Shown here: piece by piece, positions 21,904 through 32,212 of the stretch
Position numbering within the stretch: the first letter of the stretch is position 1
How the letters are laid out: each line of letters starts with the position of its first letter
DNA from: Petaurus breviceps papuanus
Taxonomy: Eukaryota; Chordata; Mammalia; Diprotodontia; Petauridae
DNA length: 64,000 bases
Reading direction: 5' to 3'
NCBI GenBank assembly: GCA_028583685.1
Contig: JAMXIF010000045.1
Location: 3,317,454 to 3,381,453 of the forward strand
Program-made: the position numbers and the translations under genes
Notes under the pieces: generated by a model
What the model saw: only the letters and a program-made list of their open reading frames with translations
The model's database searches: none
What the model was told of the DNA's origin: nothing

Positions 21904-23214
21904 ATTGCCCTGGACCCATATTCCCTATGGATGTCTCTTCCTTGGCTACTGTCACAGTAGAGGTGATATAGGGAGGCAATTTATAGCCTGGGAACTTACC
22001 ATGTATATTGGTGCCTCATTGGAAATGCTGTTTGCTTCTGATGTTGTATCTTTTTTTTTTCCCTTTAGAGCAACCAATTTCCTCTGAGGATACTGGACTA
22101 TATATTGGTACAGATGTGGGGATAATTCAGAATGTGTCTCTGTGAGCCTGAGTTACTTATTAAGACAGGCTCCTTTCTAAATAGTGAAAGTGTGCAGATG
22201 GCCAATGGGCAGTCAAAACTACACAAGCCCACAAACACACGCATCAAGTAGGTCTTTGCTTCCTCAGAAACATCTAAAATGCAAATCTGCTCATTTCATT
22301 TATTTGGGAAATATTTCTTTGTCTTCCACATAAATAGGCTCTTTCTATAATGATGGTATTTTTTCACTATGTTTAGTTGCAGAATTGTAGTGAACAAAAT
22401 CCTATACTTATGCATTATGTGCAAAATTGCTTGGCAGAAAGGATTTTACATGATGAAGTTTGCTCTTGGAAGTACTTACTGTTAGTTTGCAGGAAAAAAA
22501 AAACCCCAACATTTCAGTGTTTTATTCATTCCAAATATTTGCATACTACAGGAAAATACCACACAGTACATGACAGAACCATTGTCTAGGTAATTGTAAT
22601 TTGAACTCCCCAAATGGCTGCACCTATGGATTTTTGGAGTTCAAAATACAGAGTAGAGAACACATGAATATGAAGTCTTTTCCACTGGACACAGGCTATG
22701 GAATTGGTCATGAGTCACTTTTCTTGACCACCCATTTTTCTATGCTTTTCAAAATTTCTACCCTACCAAGCCACTCTCTTATTTGCTAAAGGGAGGGTAT
22801 AGGTATAATCCTATATCTCAGCTATGAAGCATCAGTGAGTGATAGAGCTGAAGATTCTCTCTGCCTGTTCCTTCTATGGTAAGGACTCATGCAGCCAGTC
22901 CATCCTACCTGAAGCTGTCAGTGGCAAGATATTTGTGAGTGAGAAAAGCCACTGTCTACTTCACTAGCAGGCATCAGATGAATAAGTGTGGCACTTTTAG
23001 AAGTGGCCATAGTAATTCTAAGAGGATCAGGCAAGGATTGGAACTAAGGTACAGAATCTAGGGATACCTAGGAAAGAGGTGGAGGTAAGATGTGTAGATA
23101 TTTAGTGGGTATAATAAAAAGAGTAGCAAGAATTAATGGGAGTACTCTGTGAATGTAATAGATTTTTAGGGACATTCTAACCTAATCAGTTAAAACTACA
23201 CTTATTCATCTGGG
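21904..23214. other. Anonymous DNA, nothing recognised
   Basis: About 1.3 kb without a recognised repeat. Short frames (21905-22087, 22377-22589, 22601-22789) have no shared family motif and no conservation can be judged from a single sequence. Confidence 0.5.
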
Positions 23215-23440
23215 AGGAAGAATCATGTAATGAGTAGTATTGAATCTAGAGGCAAGAATACTTGGATTGAAAGTCTGCTTTTAACACCACTAACAGAAGG
23301 AATGTGGGCAAGTCAGTTAGATTCTTTGAGACTCAATTTCCTCCTCAGTAAAATAGAAATTATAATACTTACCTCTGTGGGTTGTCATGAGACTCAAATA
23401 AGAAAATGTTTTCATAAATCTTAAAGTGTTATATAAATAC
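23215..23440 (+). mobile_element. MIR/THER1-type SINE
   Basis: GGGCAAGTCAGTTAGATTCT, TCAATTTCCTCCTCAGTAAA, TTGTCATGAGACTCAAATA and TTAAAGTGTTATATAAATAC appear in MIR order. Decayed. Confidence 0.8.
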
Positions 23441-23469
23441 ACAACAAAGATTATCATATATACTTCACC

Positions 23470-23760
23470 AGCAATAATCTTAACAAATATTAATGCACAA
23501 TAGATAGAGTGTTTGACTTGGAGTAAGAAAGGCTCTTCTACTTGAATTCAAATCTGGCCTCAGATACTTATTAACTGTGGGTCCCTAGGCAAGTCATTTA
23601 ATCCTGTTTGCCTCAGTTTCCTCATCTGCAAAATGGTCTGCAGAAGGAAATGGAAAACCACTCCAGTATATTTTCCAAGAAAACCCCAAAAGACATCCCA
23701 AAGAGTTGGACATGACTTAAAAATGACTTGACAAGAATTAGAACTCCTGATCTGACTAAA
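23470..23760 (+). mobile_element. Composite SINE with RTE-like tail
   Basis: A tRNA-related head and body (TCAAATCTGGCCTCAGATAC, CTCAGTTTCCTCATCTGCAA) leads into GGAAAACCACTCCAGTATAT, CCAAGAAAACCCCAAAAGAC and GAGTTGGACATGACTTAAAA. The last part resembles the 3' end of an RTE-type LINE, which is expected to supply the retrotransposition machinery. Similar copies lie at 29110-29345 (-) and 53258-53510 (+). Confidence 0.8.
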
Positions 23761-23806
23761 CAACAGTATAGTTAATTTTGACCCAATTGGTTTGTCTTTT
23801 GGATGT

Positions 23807-24344
23807 TGTAGTGGGAATGTAAATTTGAAGATCTTCCCTGCCCCTAGGCTAAAGTGCACCTGGAGCCTGGGGTGGGAGGCTTGTTTTTCAGTAGATACTT
23901 CTTGATTGGCCAGTGAGTCAATAAGGTTTTTACATTCTCTGAGCCAGGAGAAGGCTATATAAGCCCTGATGTATAGCTTTGTTTTTGGGGCTCACTTTGA
24001 GAAGTGTTCTGTGATTTGATCTGGATTCTGGGAAGCCGTTGTCCAGAGCCCCCCAGCTTTGAAAAACCCAGATGTTGAAACCCAGATGTTGATTTGATAT
24101 AGATATAATGGCTGGACAGTTTGGAAAGCTGTCTACTTGATCTGTTTCTGTCTTGATTATTCTGCCTGTATACTTTGAAGTTCAGGGTGCTGACCTTTTT
24201 CCCCTGAACGAGGTAAACGATATATGTTTGACTGATTAAAGTAAGCTTGTTAACCCATTTTGAGCTGCTTTCCTTTATCAAAGCAGATCTAAGAACCTTT
24301 GGTGGCAGCAAACCCTGAGGACGCTTGGGGTGCTTGCTGCTACA
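23807..24344 (+). mobile_element. Solo LTR, family A (copy A1)
   Basis: The LTR is bounded by TGTAGTGGGAATG and GCTTGCTGCTACA, with inverted TGTAG/CTACA ends and a perfect 5-bp duplication GATGT at 23802-23806 and 24345-24349. It is 538 bp. A TATATAA box lies at 23956-23962 and an ATTAAA poly(A)-type signal at 24235-24240. No internal retroviral region is adjacent, so it is a fossil solo LTR. A 5-bp duplication fits an ERV-L-like or gamma-like lineage; the class is not established. Confidence 0.92.
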
Positions 24345-24349
24345 GATGT

Positions 24350-25125
24350 GGGTAAGAACATTGCACATGTCAATTTTGAAATAATTTGAAATTTGTTTTT
24401 AATTGCTAAATATCTTGCATAAGCATGGGTGAAAATACAAGCTAGTCATCATTTATGGAATAAAAATAATAAATCATACATTCCCAAGAATTCAAACAAT
24501 TTGTCCATTCCTAATATTACTTTTGGTAGGGCTCAACCAGAGGCACACTCTGCACCATTTGTCCTTAACTGAAAATTCTTTTATGGCTCTGATAGAACCC
24601 AATACAGAGTGAAAATTGTCCAATGTCTCTTAAGAGCCTAAGTCTTTAGTAGATTGAATAAGAGTTATAAAAAAAACAAACTTGGAAGAACTTCAAATGA
24701 TACTAATAGCAATAAAGGTATTTTTATAATTGTGAATAGAGCATAAAGTTTCAAGTATTCAATTTTCCAAATAGTGGAGCATTTTTTTTTGTAAATTAAT
24801 AAAGTACCTATTACTTTTTCTTCTTAAATGCCTGACTGCCTTTTGGCTTTTAAGTAGTGAATTTAGGGTTCATTATTGATAGTTATAACTTTTGCATTTA
24901 GCCATCTTTCATCTCTTTATCGATTTGTCTATTTTTCTTATGGCTTTCTTCTTTGATCTCATTTAGCATTTAGGCTCACTCTATTGATTTCCATCAGAGG
25001 TTCATTATCATTCCCAGTTAGTATTCATTTCTTTAGAAGCACTTGTAATATTTGTCCCTAAGATTTTTCAGCAGCCAGGCACTGAATTATCCATCTAAAA
25101 CAAATTCACAATGGATAGAAAATTT
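24350..25125. other. Anonymous DNA, nothing recognised
   Basis: Mostly A/T-rich. I recognise no repeat or gene. Confidence 0.45.
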
Positions 25126-25135
25126 GCATGTGTGT

Positions 25136-25171
<36 letters not shown>

Positions 25172-25375
25172 ACACATACACATGTGTTTATATATGTTCA
25201 TGCATATATCCCCATACACACATATTCAATGGCATCCTGGTATCTATATTCATATAAATATGTAACATGTATATATGTATACACATATAAAGTATACATT
25301 ATATTAACATTTGTTTATATATATACATATGTACATACATATAAAGTACATATATAGTTATGGAATTAAATGTAA
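25126..25375. repeat. (CA)n and ACATAT/TATA simple repeats
   Basis: A CA array at about 25138-25166 is followed by CATACACACA and many ATATGTAT-like units. Translation gives a His/Thr string, a repeat artefact. Confidence 0.92.
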
Positions 25376-25714
25376 TATTAAAGGATTGTTTTACATATTG
25401 TGGCTATAAGTAAAATACTTTAAAAACCAAGAACCAACTAAAACTCATCATGATGCCTTGAACATAGAAAATCTTCAACAAATTGGTCCTCCATGTAAAT
25501 ATATTCTAAGAAAGCAGGAGGATATTTTGGTACTAAAGTTGATCATTTCACACTTTTTGCTGAAGTTTAAATTTAGTTGCAAGTGACTATGCTTTTATGC
25601 TTTCTTTCTAACTTTGTTATATATTATACATTTTATTTGGATATTTAAGTAAATGAATACTTGAAGAATTAATGTTCAGAGTAGAGGAGACTTCTGATGT
25701 AGGAACTCACTAGG
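25376..25714. other. Anonymous DNA, nothing recognised
   Basis: No recognisable feature. Confidence 0.45.
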
Positions 25715-25880
25715 CTGTCAGAGATCATCCCCATTATGTGGCTTCATAAATACATACCTATAGGTTAAATGACTTGCCCAGGGTCTTACAGCTCATCCAT
25801 ATAGAGGGGGGAGGGGTTCAATCCAGATCTTTCAGACACTGAGCACAAGACTCTATTCACTATGCTTTGCTGTCTCTACT
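25715..25880 (-). mobile_element. MIR/THER1-type SINE
   Basis: AAATGACTTGCCCAGGGTCT, ACAGCTCATCC, GGTTCAATCCAGATCTTTCA and ACTCTATTCACTATGC, read in reverse, fit the SINE core and A/B box region. Confidence 0.8.
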
Positions 25881-26952
25881 TTTAAAATAAACCTAATGAA
25901 ACCACAGAACATTTTGTTATTGTTGTACATGATATAGTTTCATAATTCTGCCTTTTGACAAATGCTACAGGCTTGTCCCTTTTTAATAAGGCTGGGAAGT
26001 TTATTTTTTTTAAATGCCCATCCAGTTTTATAACTGATGTATACAATCTAAGAGTGCATTCCTGCATTGGAATTTAATTTTACATGGACAGCATCATTTA
26101 CATCATGGAGATTTCTGCTGAATAACACTGTTGGCCTAAATGTATTTTAATAAGGAGCTATCACCTCATACTTGGGTGATATTGTGCTAAAGGATGAGGT
26201 GGTGTCTTAGAGGGAAATGCATCTAGAATTGATCTGTGTTGTCATTTTTTTAGCTTGGGGGAATAGAGTGACAAGCCTTTTAGAGAGATGATGAATGTAA
26301 TGTAATGTTTCTGAAGAGGATTGTGTGTGTGTGTGTGTTTATGTGTACATATGGAGTGTATGTTGGGGAGAACCTAATTAACAAACCCCAACCACTTCTA
26401 TTCAAATGCTTTGAAAAGATAACACCAGTCACAAATGTTAAATATCTGTTTTGGTTTATTTTGCTTACTCATGCATTTATTCAACAGTAGCTATGGCAGT
26501 TTATCTAAAATTAGGTGCAAAGTAATTTAGGCAGCCATACCATACCTGAGGGATTCAGGAGAAACCTTTAAATCATAGTGACAGCCATTAGAACTTGCTA
26601 AAAGGAAATGCATTTCTGAATAACTCCAGGTGTAACAATAGAAACACCTAAAGGTGCAGTATTACAAAAAAAAAAAAAAGAAAAAAAAAGAAAAACTAAG
26701 TATATCTCTATGGACATACTTACTAGAAATTACTGAGCATCAAGACTCATGTCTCTCTAAAATATTAGAATCAAATGCACTTCCTCTGTCTTTTCTAGAC
26801 CTTTTGATGGGATAGACCATTTGAGAATTCGCTTCTCTGTCCTTTCACTAAATCCTGGATGGATGGAGACAGGTTCTTCTATCCAACTGAGCAGTGCAAA
26901 AAGGAAGGGATAGATGATCCCTGTGATCAAGCTACTGTCTTCTGGATAATGG
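25881..26952. other. Anonymous DNA with a short (GT)n
   Basis: A short GT array lies at 26321-26338 and A-rich runs at 26667-26694. No other feature recognised. Confidence 0.45.
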
Positions 26953-27106
26953 TTCTTCCTTTTTAAGGAGAATTGGAATTCTAGGATCAATTTACTTTTG
27001 TTGGCTTATAGGTGTTTATCTTTGTAAGATTCTTCCTTTGTAAGGAGAATTGGAATTCTAGGATTGATTTACTTTTGCAGGTTTATAGATGTTAATCTGA
27101 ATTTCA
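26953..27106. repeat. 77-bp tandem duplication
   Basis: Two units of about 77 bp follow one another. Both begin TTCTTCCTTT and contain AAGGAGAATTGGAATTCTAG and TTTACTTTTG. They differ at roughly a tenth of positions, so the duplication is old. It does not sit in a recognised transposon. Confidence 0.85.
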
Positions 27107-27295
27107 TAAGTGTGCCCAGAGACTTTTGACAAATGGGTATTGATAATAAATCAAGTTAACAAACAAACATTAGAGTTTGGCTGTGGAGGATATTGTGATG
27201 CTAATTGGCTGATTTAACTCAAATTCAGTCATGACACTGGCAACAAGATCAACTATATATATTTTTCTATATCTATCTACCTACACTAATCTGTC

Positions 27296-27297
27296 CA

Positions 27298-27333
<36 letters not shown>

Positions 27334-27612
27334 TCTGTCTCTCCCTTTGTCTCTCTCTCTTTCTCCCTCTCTGTCTCTTCCTCACCCTTTCTCTCTCTCT
27401 GTCTCTCTGTCTCTCTCTCTCTCTGTCTCTGTCTCTCCCTGTCTCTGTCTCTGTCTCTGTCTCTGTCTCTCTCTGTGTCTCTCCCTCTGTCTCTCTCTCT
27501 TTCTCCCTCCCTGTCTCTCCCTCACCCTTTCTCTCTCTCTCTCTCTGTCTCTGTCTCTCTCTATCTCTGTCTCTCTCTCTCTCTCTCTGTCTCTCTGTCT
27601 CTCTCTCCATGT
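27296..27612. repeat. (TCTCTG)n-type pyrimidine-rich satellite-like tract
   Basis: About 315 bp of CTCTGT and CTCTCT units, with repeated blocks such as CTCCCTCACCCTTTC at two places (near 27380 and 27519). The Arg/Asp-, Ser/Leu-rich long frames on both strands are products of this repeat. The polypyrimidine strand could form triplex DNA. Confidence 0.95.
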
Positions 27613-27629
27613 ATCTACTAATCATATAT

Positions 27630-27845
27630 CCATCTATATAATATGCTATATGCCAGGAACTGTGCTAAATGTATTTCATTGGATCTTCACAACAACCTAA
27701 GAGATGCGTGCTATTATTATTTTCATTTTGCAGATGAAGCAAAGAGAGGTTAAGTGAGTTTGTGTATGAGGAGATATTTAAATGCAAGTCTTCCTGATTT
27801 CAAACCCAGCAATCTATGCATGATACCACCTAGCTGTCCAAGTCC
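27630..27845 (-). mobile_element. MIR/THER1-type SINE
   Basis: It reads on the - strand with GATACCACCTAGCTGTCC (27820s) as the 5' head, GTCTTCCTGATTTCAAACCC as the B-box area, and GTTGTGAAGATCC in the tail. Decayed. Confidence 0.78.
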
Positions 27846-28140
27846 TTGATACTATAAAAACAACGCAATCCTGAAAGGTTATTTTCACTTATTTAGGTCA
27901 TATAAAGTGACTTTTAAGTTTTGTTTTGTTTTTTTCATCCTTCAAGGCACATTAATAGGGATTCAAATTCATTTCCAATTTTCTACAAGTATAAATTAAT
28001 GTTACATTTGACACAGGTGAGCATGGGGCTAGGGGTATTTGACTTGAGAGGGAAATTTGGAAAAGATATGTGATTTCCATAGTGTTGTGTGTTCTCCTTA
28101 TGATAATTCCCTCCACAAAAGCACATCTCAATCCATCTAT
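27846..28140. other. Anonymous DNA, nothing recognised
   Basis: No repeat or gene recognised in this interval. Confidence 0.4.
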
Positions 28141-28144
28141 GATT

Positions 28145-28300
28145 TAATATGTAAATCCGAGGGAGTGGTCTGAGGCAAATACAGATTAAATGATTAGTCC
28201 AAAGACACACATCTAGTGAAAATTAGAAATGGGACCTGAAACTAGGTCTTACTCATGCAGTTCCCATCATTCTATCAACTGTCTTACACTGCTTACATAT
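28145..28300 (-). mobile_element. MIR/THER1-type SINE, short
   Basis: AAATGATTAGTCCAAAGACA, CACATCTAGTGAAAATTAGA and TGGGACCTGAAACTAGGTCT, read in reverse, match the MIR middle. It is truncated and decayed. Confidence 0.6.
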
Positions 28301-28442
28301 ATTTTAGAGATGAGGAACTGAGGCAAACAGTGTTAAGTGACCTGTCCAGGATCATACAGTTAGTACGTGTCTGAGGCCAGATTTGAACCCCAGTTCTCCT
28401 GACTCCAGGACCAGTATTCTACCCATTAAACCATCTAGCTGT
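28300..28442 (-). mobile_element. tRNA-related SINE, truncated
   Basis: AGTGACCTGTCCAGGATCAT, CTGAGGCCAGATTTGAACCC and TCCTGACTCCAGGACCAGTA, read in reverse, are the common SINE body. The head is CCATCTAGCTGTT at 28430-28442. Confidence 0.85.
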
Positions 28443-28464
28443 TGATAATGATGATGATGATTAT

Positions 28465-28800
28465 AGTGATGATAGCTAGGTAACACAATGACTAGAGAGA
28501 TGGACTTGGTTTCAGAAAGACATGAGTTGAAATCCTGTCTGAGATGCTTACTTTCTGTGTGACCCAGGACAAGTCACTTACTTTCATCTGTAAAATAGGA
28601 ATAATAAAATTGATCCTACAGAGCTGTTGTGAGGATCAAATGTTATAATACAGGGTGTCGTAAAAGTCTTAGTGACACTTTAAACTCCTACAGCTCAAAG
28701 CTATTAAAGCTCAAAATTGCATTCAATCTTTGAAGAGTGCATATGTAAACTTCTTTGCAGACCTCAAAGTGCTCTATAAATTCTCTGTATGCTAGCCATT
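28465..28800 (+). mobile_element. MIR/THER1-type SINE, split by a MITE
   Basis: The SINE runs from GATAGCTAGGTAACACAATG through GTGTGACCCAGGACAAGTCA and TGTGAGGATCAAATGTTATA to 28650, then resumes at about 28741 with GTAAACTTCTTTGCAGACCT and CAAAGTGCTCTATAAATTC. The two parts are continuous in the family, so the 90 bp between are an insertion. Confidence 0.82.
28651..28740. mobile_element. Short mariner-type MITE inside a SINE
   Basis: It starts CAGGGTGTCGTAAAAGTCTTAG and has the internal palindromic AGCTCAAAGCTATTAAAGCT. The right half is decayed but can be read as an inverted repeat. TA flanks both sides. It is related to the element at 51421-51547. Confidence 0.65.
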
Positions 28801-28974
28801 CTTTCTTAGATTTAGCAGTTCTGAGAAGAAATTAATTATAGACTAGCATTAGAAACCTTTCAATAAGAAATACGAACTAAAAAATATTGTTATGAGAGAT
28901 TACTACATTCTTTAGTTTACTCATTATCAACAATGACAGACTCAGAATAACTTTGCTCATTACTTAATGATAAT

Positions 28975-29475
28975 GAATGATTAGGGGGTGAGGCACTGGA
29001 TTTGGAGAAACAAAATGATTGAAATTCTACCTCTGTAATTTTCTTGACTTTGCAACTGGGCAAATGACTAATTAAAGTGAAAATCTGAATATTGATTTGT
29101 TGAGTCATTTTTTAAAGTTGTGTCAAACACTTCATGACCCTATTTGAGGTTTTTATGACAAATTATTGGAGTGGTTTGCCATTTTCTTCTCCAACTCCTT
29201 TTATAGATGAGGAAACTGAAGCAGAGTTAAGTGACTTGTCCAGGGTTACACAGTAAATGTCTGAGGCCAGATTTGAATTCACTAAAATGAGTCTTCCTGA
29301 CTCTAGGCCTGGTGCTCTATCCACTTAGTCACCAAACTGCCCCAGTGAACATTGATAGTGCCATTTTAAAATTTGAGTTAATGGTAATGTCTATTTCATA
29401 AGGCTCTTATGAGGGTCAAGTGAAACAATGTGTGTAAAATAATTTTTAGGTTCTAAATAACTATCTTAAGTTATT
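28975..29475 (+). mobile_element. MIR/THER1-type SINE, split by another SINE
   Basis: The left half has GAGGCACTGGATTTGGAGAA and GCAACTGGGCAAATGACTAA. The right half, after the insertion at 29110-29345, has GGTAATGTCTATTTCATAAG and TCTTATGAGGGTCAAGTGAA. Decayed. Confidence 0.65.
29110..29345 (-). mobile_element. Composite SINE with RTE-like tail
   Basis: In reverse: head ...GGCAGTTTGGTGAC, then GGCCTAGAGTCAGGAAGACT, GTGTAACCCTGGACAAGTCA and GAGAAGAAAATGGCAAACCA, finishing in the RTE-like GTCATGAAGTGTTTGACAC tail. It inserted into a MIR. Confidence 0.85.
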
Positions 29476-29639
29476 TTTAATATTGTGTCTGTTAGGGCAA
29501 TCACAATTGAACATTCTCTTATTGGCAAGAAACCAAGGACAAACAATGAGTCCAGCTTTCCTGTTAGGCATATCAGAGCAATTCTGGTTTCTAGTCCCAT
29601 TAGATAAATTAGTCACAATTAATCTTTTCATTCATTCAT

Positions 29640-29818
29640 TGATTCATTTATGCTTTTAGGAGGGGGAAGAGAGGACAAATGCAGTTCAGTGACTTGCCCA
29701 AGGTCACATGGCTAAGAAGTGTTAAGTGTTTGAGGTCAGATTTGAACTCAGGTCCTCAAGTCCAGGGCCAGTGCTCTATTCACTGTGCCACCTAGCCTCA
29801 CCCAGAATTAATCTTAGA
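29640..29818 (-). mobile_element. tRNA-related SINE
   Basis: In reverse the head GGGTGAGGCTAGGTGGCACA is followed by GCACTGGCCCTGGACTTGAG and CCATGTGACCTTGGGCAAGT. It is the common family with moderate divergence. Confidence 0.93.
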
Positions 29819-29963
29819 GTTTTTATTCCATACTTGTTAAATTATGTGAAGCAATACATACACTCAACACCTGAGAAGCTTAAACATAAATCAAACTAGT
29901 AATTTGGTATCGTGTAGAACTCAGATCCCTAAATTACTATCTTACTTTACAAAATCTAATGAT

Positions 29964-30009
29964 AATTTTTAAAGCTAGCTAATTAAAATTTTTAAAGCTA
30001 GCTAATTAA
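29964..30009. repeat. 23-bp perfect tandem duplication
   Basis: Two perfect copies of a 23-bp unit (AATTTTTAAAGCTAGCTAAT followed by TAA) sit head to tail. Each contains the palindrome AGCTAGCT. Confidence 0.95.
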
Positions 30010-30079
30010 AAATAGGTAAAGCAGTTTTTGTGTCAACAGTCACAGCAAGGGTATGGGCAACAGTAAGTCAATTAGCAAT

Positions 30080-30290
30080 TTTGTGTACATAATATTTATT
30101 AAGCACTTTCTACCAGGCCTCATGCTAAGTCCTGGGCATACAAAGCAAGGGGAAATAAAAACAAAGAAAGAAAAAATTCAGTCCAGTTTAATGGGGGAAA
30201 ACAACATGCTAACAACTATGAATAAACATGGTATAGACAGGATAAACTGGAGATAATCAGCCTAAGGAAGGCACTAGCATTAAGGGAATT
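30080..30290 (+). mobile_element. THER1/LINE-tail-type dispersed repeat
   Basis: ATTTATTAAGCACTTTCTAC, CATGCTAAGTCCTGGGCATA and ACAAAGCAAGGGGAAATAAA match the family seen at 54405, 55385, 58085 and 63860. These share the ATTTATTAAG..TACT start and a GTGCTAAG...GGGATA core. Confidence 0.75.
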
Positions 30291-30344
30291 TGGAAAGTCA
30301 TCTTATAAAATGTAGAATTTCAGCACAAAATAAAGTGGTGTTGT

Positions 30345-30625
30345 GGTTGTTTATCAATGACATCAGGAGGGTGATATCTTGACTTAGATTTAAGTAAAGC
30401 AGAACTGCACAAATCAACAGTTTCACTCTCTCTTCCAGATTTAATAAAATCCAGTGACAAGACAGAAGTCAAGATAACTGGTGATGGCCCAAGATACAGT
30501 GGATGACCTTGACCTGTCTAAATTAAGATTTTTCCCAGACCTCAGTTTACTTAAGATAACACCCATTAAATAATTAAGGGCTAGTTAAGATTTGAGACAA
30601 AAGATAGCATAATTTAACATCACAA
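30345..30625 (+). repeat. Unclassified dispersed repeat (copy 1)
   Basis: It shares ATGACATCAGG(A)GGGTGAT, TCTTGACTT, GATTTAAGT and CAGAACTG...CAGTTTCACT with the interval 52335-52570. I recall the family from marsupial genomes but cannot name it. Confidence 0.55.
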
Positions 30626-31299
30626 ACATATCAATCTGGGTGGCTAGTAATCTAACAGTCATTCAACTAATTTAATTAATTTTGATATAAACTTAGATCC
30701 CAAAGTAGATTTTAGACTCGATTTACATGGATTAGATTGACCTGGTGATTGACAAATACATAGCTTATAACTTCTAATTTAGTTGGGGGGGGAGTGATTT
30801 TTTAAATAGAGTTCCAAAATTTATTCAATTGAAACTTCTACTTTTAAACTTTAAAATGATGATGGACCTGCCATCTAAATTAGCTAATGGTAGGAATACA
30901 CCTTTCATTCCCTTTTAAGGTAAGGGATCTGAGTTAAGAAATCATGTGGAAGTTATACTAATTTTCTTTTGTTGGCATTTTTTCAACCAATTAATTTCAC
31001 CTTCTCTCTATTATGATTAGAAAATGGAAAAAATGAATATAAGTGACAGAACAAGAAAATTAACAAAAAAACCCCACAATGATTATTTTGAATTTAATGT
31101 GAAATAAATATTTTGATCAAGCAAAACAGGATGAAATATTTTGGTTAAATAAGCAAAAAGTACAATTCAAATGACAATGTCCTGAATGCAATCAGCAAAA
31201 TGCAATCCTAATCACAATTGGAATTAGAGGTGAATGAGAGTGAAATATTGTATTATGCACTTGTAATACATTTCAAGTAATATGATGATCTGTTGGTCA
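30626..31299. other. Anonymous DNA, nothing recognised
   Basis: A/T-rich, no recognised repeat or gene. Confidence 0.45.
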
Positions 31300-31458
31300 A
31301 TAAAAGATTTATTTATTTTTTGCAAGGCAATCAGGCTTAAGTGACTTTTGCAGGGTCACACAGCTGGTAAGTGTGAAGTGTCTAAGGCCAGATTTTACTT
31401 CAGCTCCTCCTGATTCCAGGTTGATTGCACTGGCCACTGTGTCATCTAGATGCTCCTG
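31300..31458 (-). mobile_element. tRNA-related SINE
   Basis: In reverse: GGAGCATCTAGATGACACAG at the head, CCTGGAATCAGGAGGAGCTG, CAGCTGTGTGACCCTGCAAA. It carries the common-family features with divergence. Confidence 0.88.
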
Positions 31459-32212
31459 GTTCATAAAAGATTTGATGTTAGATTGGGTGGCAAGCTGGGT
31501 GATTTTTTTTTCAGTATTAGTGCAGTGATGTTACATACATGTTGTTCTATTGGTGAAGTAATGTCCAGTGAAAAAACATGCTGGTGCAATTTCCTTTATT
31601 TGACTGTCTTGTACAGCCAGTAAGAATTGGCAGATTTGGGGAGGTGGTGCCAGAATACTCTACACTTGGCATATCTAAAGGAATTATTTTCCCCCATATC
31701 CTGACTCTGACAGGACCTAACTCTATCATTGTTAAGTTTGCATCCAGGTGAATACCATCGTGGACAAATGCTTCCAGCTAATTCAGAGAAGCTATTTGAA
31801 CATTTATGTTCTAGAGACGTTGGGAGATGGTCATGCCTCTGACTGGGAGAGGCCAAAACAGCAACAACAACATAAACTATAGAAAACTGCTGGTGATATT
31901 TGCAGGGAACATGGGTGTAGATCCCCCAAATGCAGAAGATAGTGTTTTGTATATTACAGCTACTTTTATAACAGTACAGTTTGATAACTTTAATAGTTAC
32001 TTTAATAATCCCCTCTGTGATTTTGATGATGCCTATATAACTGCATCTTCTTCCTCCTGCCTTCCAAAGCTAGGAGTTACAGGGTTCTGCTTGAGGTCTT
32101 CTTTTCTATATTTCCTTTTATCATTCTTATTCACTTCAGTGATTTCCTTTGTCCATAAGAGTCACAACCAGGATTCTAGCCTATCGGGTAAATTCAACTG
32201 AGACTGACTGGT
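31459..32212. other. Unresolved DNA, possible retroposed sequence
   Basis: On the - strand, overlapping frames at 31547-31729 and 31596-31856 end near a T-run at 31505-31512 that would be a short A-tail in reverse. This weakly suggests a retroposed transcript. I recognise no protein family in either frame, so no gene is claimed. Confidence 0.3.

Noticed and set aside
27231-27700. Long Arg/Asp/Glu- or Ser/Leu-rich frames
   Set aside because: They are translations of a CT-rich simple repeat on both strands.
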